A stretch of DNA of 23,054 nt from Phytohabitans sp036906915 (GTDB lineage: Bacteria > Actinomycetota > Actinomycetes > Mycobacteriales > Micromonosporaceae): contig NZ_JBAKHX010000104.1 of NCBI RefSeq assembly GCF_036906915.1, positions 1 through 23,054 on the forward strand, read 5' to 3'. The stretch's first letter is position 1. Each line of letters begins with the position of its first letter. This document shows, piece after piece, positions 21,961 through 23,054 of the stretch. Below the pieces are notes generated by a model. It was not told the DNA's origin. It saw only the letters and a list, made by a program, of their open reading frames with translations, and searched no databases. The position numbers were made by a program, and so were the translations under genes.

Positions 21961-22018
21961 CCTGGAGTGTTGGGCTTGGGTGTGTGTCGGGATCGACACA
22001 AACCGATGCCCAACCAGG
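21961..22018. other. long imperfect hairpin
   Basis: Three nested arm pairs: CCTG (21961-21964) with CAGG (22015-22018), GTTGGGC (21969-21975) with GCCCAAC (22008-22014), and TGTGTCG (21983-21989) with CGACACA (21994-22000), closing on GGAT. The 7-base stretches between the two inner stems are partly complementary. The whole 58-base element could be a structured RNA, a terminator or a recombination site. It is not followed by a U-tract. Confidence 0.45.
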
Positions 22019-22079
22019 ACAGGGCGCCGCGCCCGGTTATGCCAGTGCTACCCGGCGGCGCACCGACCATCATGCTGTT

Positions 22080-22337
22080 GTGCCCACCAGTACGCCGCAC
22101 TTGCTCATCACCCAGCTGCTGCCGCCGTTCCTGCGCGGCGAAGCGTCCGTGATCGACCTAACCTTCGGCATGAATACGGTGGTAGGGCAGATCGCCCAGA
22201 CACGGCCGCTTCACGGTGCAGAGACGGAATTGTTCGCGCTGCTCGAGCGCTGGGAGCAAGCAGGCTGGGACGAACGGCCCGCCGTGGTCGACGACCTGCG
22301 AAACCTGGCGAGGTCGATGATGGCGACGCCGAAGTAG
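22080..22337 (+). CDS. unrecognised small protein
   Basis: An 85-residue protein if started at the GTG at 22080. The body LITQLLPPFLRGEASVIDLT, then AETELFALLERWEQAGWDER and VVDDLRNLARSMMATPK, has a helical, acidic, protein-like composition with high-GC third positions; upstream of 22080 the same frame looks non-coding. No ribosome site is visible, so the true start is uncertain or the N-terminus has been lost. I do not recognise a family, and there is no signal peptide or membrane segment. It is convergent with the DUF7668-like gene 100 bp away. Confidence 0.45.
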   Translation: MPTSTPHLLITQLLPPFLRGEASVIDLTFGMNTVVGQIAQTRPLHGAETELFALLERWEQAGWDERPAVVDDLRNLARSMMATPK

Positions 22338-22438
22338 TACGCGACGCGTCAGGGCGCCGGCCGAAACACACCGTCGGCGGCAGATCCGGACGCTCGGCGT
22401 GGTTGTCCAACTCAGCCGCGGGGATGGGTGGGCTCGCG

Positions 22439-22813
22439 TTACGTCGTGGTCGATGGCGGCAGGAACACCTGTTCAACCTCGGCCCGCACTTCGCTGCCCT
22501 CGAGATACAGCTCCGCCTCGAGCCAAATAGCGCCGTGACCGCCGTCTTGAGTCTGCAAGGGCAGTACGGCACACCATTCATCGGGCTCGTGTACCGGGAA
22601 CATGACGGCGCGGTCGTCTTCCCACCAAGCGGACGGCAGAGGAACCAAGTTCTGCCCACCACGCCGAATCAGTGCCGCGATCGGTTTAACTGCGTGCGAG
22701 GCCACCTGGCCGGAGCGGACCAGTTCCTCAAATTTGCCGTCGGCAAGTTGACGGACGAGCGCTTCTATGGCGGCTCGGTACCGTTCACCGATCGGCACCT
22801 CGTATGGCACCAC
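22439..22813 (-). CDS. DUF7668-like protein
   Basis: A 124-residue protein from a GTG at 22813; an adjacent GTG at 22810 and a TTG at 22834 are alternatives, and none has a clear ribosome site. The sequence goes from YRAAIEALVRQLADGKFEEL through AALIRRGGQNLVPLPSAWWE to EWCAVLPLQTQDGG and AIWLEAELYLEGSEVRAEVE. This helix-then-beta layout, with G-x-x-LVPLP in the centre, fits what I recall of the DUF7668 family, small proteins found among polymorphic-toxin immunity-like genes. The function is unproven. It is soluble and acidic. Repeat copy D lies about 78 bp upstream of its start. Confidence 0.6.
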   Translation of the reverse strand: MVPYEVPIGERYRAAIEALVRQLADGKFEELVRSGQVASHAVKPIAALIRRGGQNLVPLPSAWWEDDRAVMFPVHEPDEWCAVLPLQTQDGGHGAIWLEAELYLEGSEVRAEVEQVFLPPSTTT

Positions 22814-22890
22814 GCGCCGATGATGGCAGATCAACAGGCAAGGAAACGTCGTCAGGCGAGACTGTCGCTAGACGCTCACTTCTCAGCACA

Positions 22891-22944
22891 CCGGACACCG
22901 GCAAGCGGCACGAGCCGTCACCTTCGGCGACGAGCGGATCGCGG
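22891..22944 (+). repeat. dispersed repeat, copy D
   Basis: These 54 bases match copy A bases 14155-14208 at 47 positions, without gaps. The stem is CGTCACC-TTC-GGCGACG, with one mismatch. The left part (CATCGGCACGA) and the right end (CATGA) are missing; the right end gives way to AT-rich ACTTATTTAATTGG. Confidence 0.6.
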
Positions 22945-23054
22945 CTACTTATTTAATTGGATCTACGACCTCAGCCCGGCCAGGCTAGCCTCAATACCGG
23001 TGACTTAAGGTCGTGGTGTCCGTTTGACGCGTTTCGGTTTGGTGGCGCCTGTGA

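Noticed and set aside
21969..22014. GTTGGGC and GCCCAAC arms that resemble integron attC core sites (GTTRRRY and RYYYAAC)
   Set aside because: In attC the RYYYAAC core comes first and GTTRRRY last. Here the order is reversed on both strands, and no integron integrase is present. The arms are better explained as a plain hairpin.
14503..22393. GCGGCAGATCCGGACGC shared between about 14503 and 22377
   Set aside because: The 17-base match does not extend on either side and falls in different contexts, so I do not treat it as a repeat family.
21575..23008. A 477-codon open frame on the plus strand
   Set aside because: It runs antisense through the DUF7668-like gene, across the long hairpin and the repeat, and its translation is arginine/alanine-rich low-complexity sequence typical of out-of-frame GC-rich DNA.

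Overview
The window is high-GC DNA with GTG and TTG starts, tightly overlapping genes and Gram-positive style lipoprotein and Tad-type proteins. This fits a filamentous actinomycete, most likely Micromonosporaceae-like; that placement is inference from gene style, not from a marker gene. It reads as an accessory, island-like region: defence-type and signalling genes, truncated genes, a complete tyrosine recombinase, dispersed repeats and several gene-poor stretches. I see no rRNA, tRNA or CRISPR array.

Layout. (1) 65-2845: an ApeA-like HEPN protein on the minus strand lies divergent to an Mrr-like restriction-endonuclease gene that carries a one-base frameshift just after its QxK motif. A small 84-residue gene overlaps the stop of the endonuclease frame. 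(2) 3312-8842: a divergent pair that is the best candidate for an undescribed system. One partner is an HTH-NACHT-type NTPase with a multi-pass glycine-rich membrane domain. The other is a membrane-anchored protein whose extracellular half is a type 1 periplasmic-binding-protein fold. Their shared promoter region has two back-to-back sigma70-like promoters that overlap base for base, next to three TTGTT(G/C) units repeated at exactly 11 bp. (3) 9045-9896: two small winged-helix regulators. (4) 10534-14213: the head of a Tad/Flp-pilus-like operon (lipoprotein, secreted protein, SAF/CpaB-like, CpaE-like, CpaF/TadA). The CpaF gene is cut off before its ATPase core and its reading frame ends inside a dispersed 70-bp repeat.

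(5) 14144-15940: small genes and remnants between copies of that repeat: an S4-domain protein with a possible leader peptide, a broken fragment resembling the N-terminus of DinB/maleylpyruvate-isomerase-like proteins, a DUF7660-like protein and a NUDIX hydrolase. (6) 16035-18623: an alpha/beta hydrolase and a large LuxR-type regulator in tandem. (7) 18910-20404: a complete tyrosine recombinase divergent from a DUF6933-like gene, followed by a strong hairpin. (8) 20734-22945: a membrane protein with an extracellular beta-rich domain, a frameshifted gene coupled to its stop, a long imperfect hairpin, an unrecognised 85-residue gene, a DUF7668-like gene and a fourth repeat copy.

The HEPN, endonuclease and NACHT genes together suggest a defence island. 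The NACHT/binding-protein pair could sense an extracellular ligand and couple it to a membrane NTPase. These functional links are inference from architecture and gene order only.
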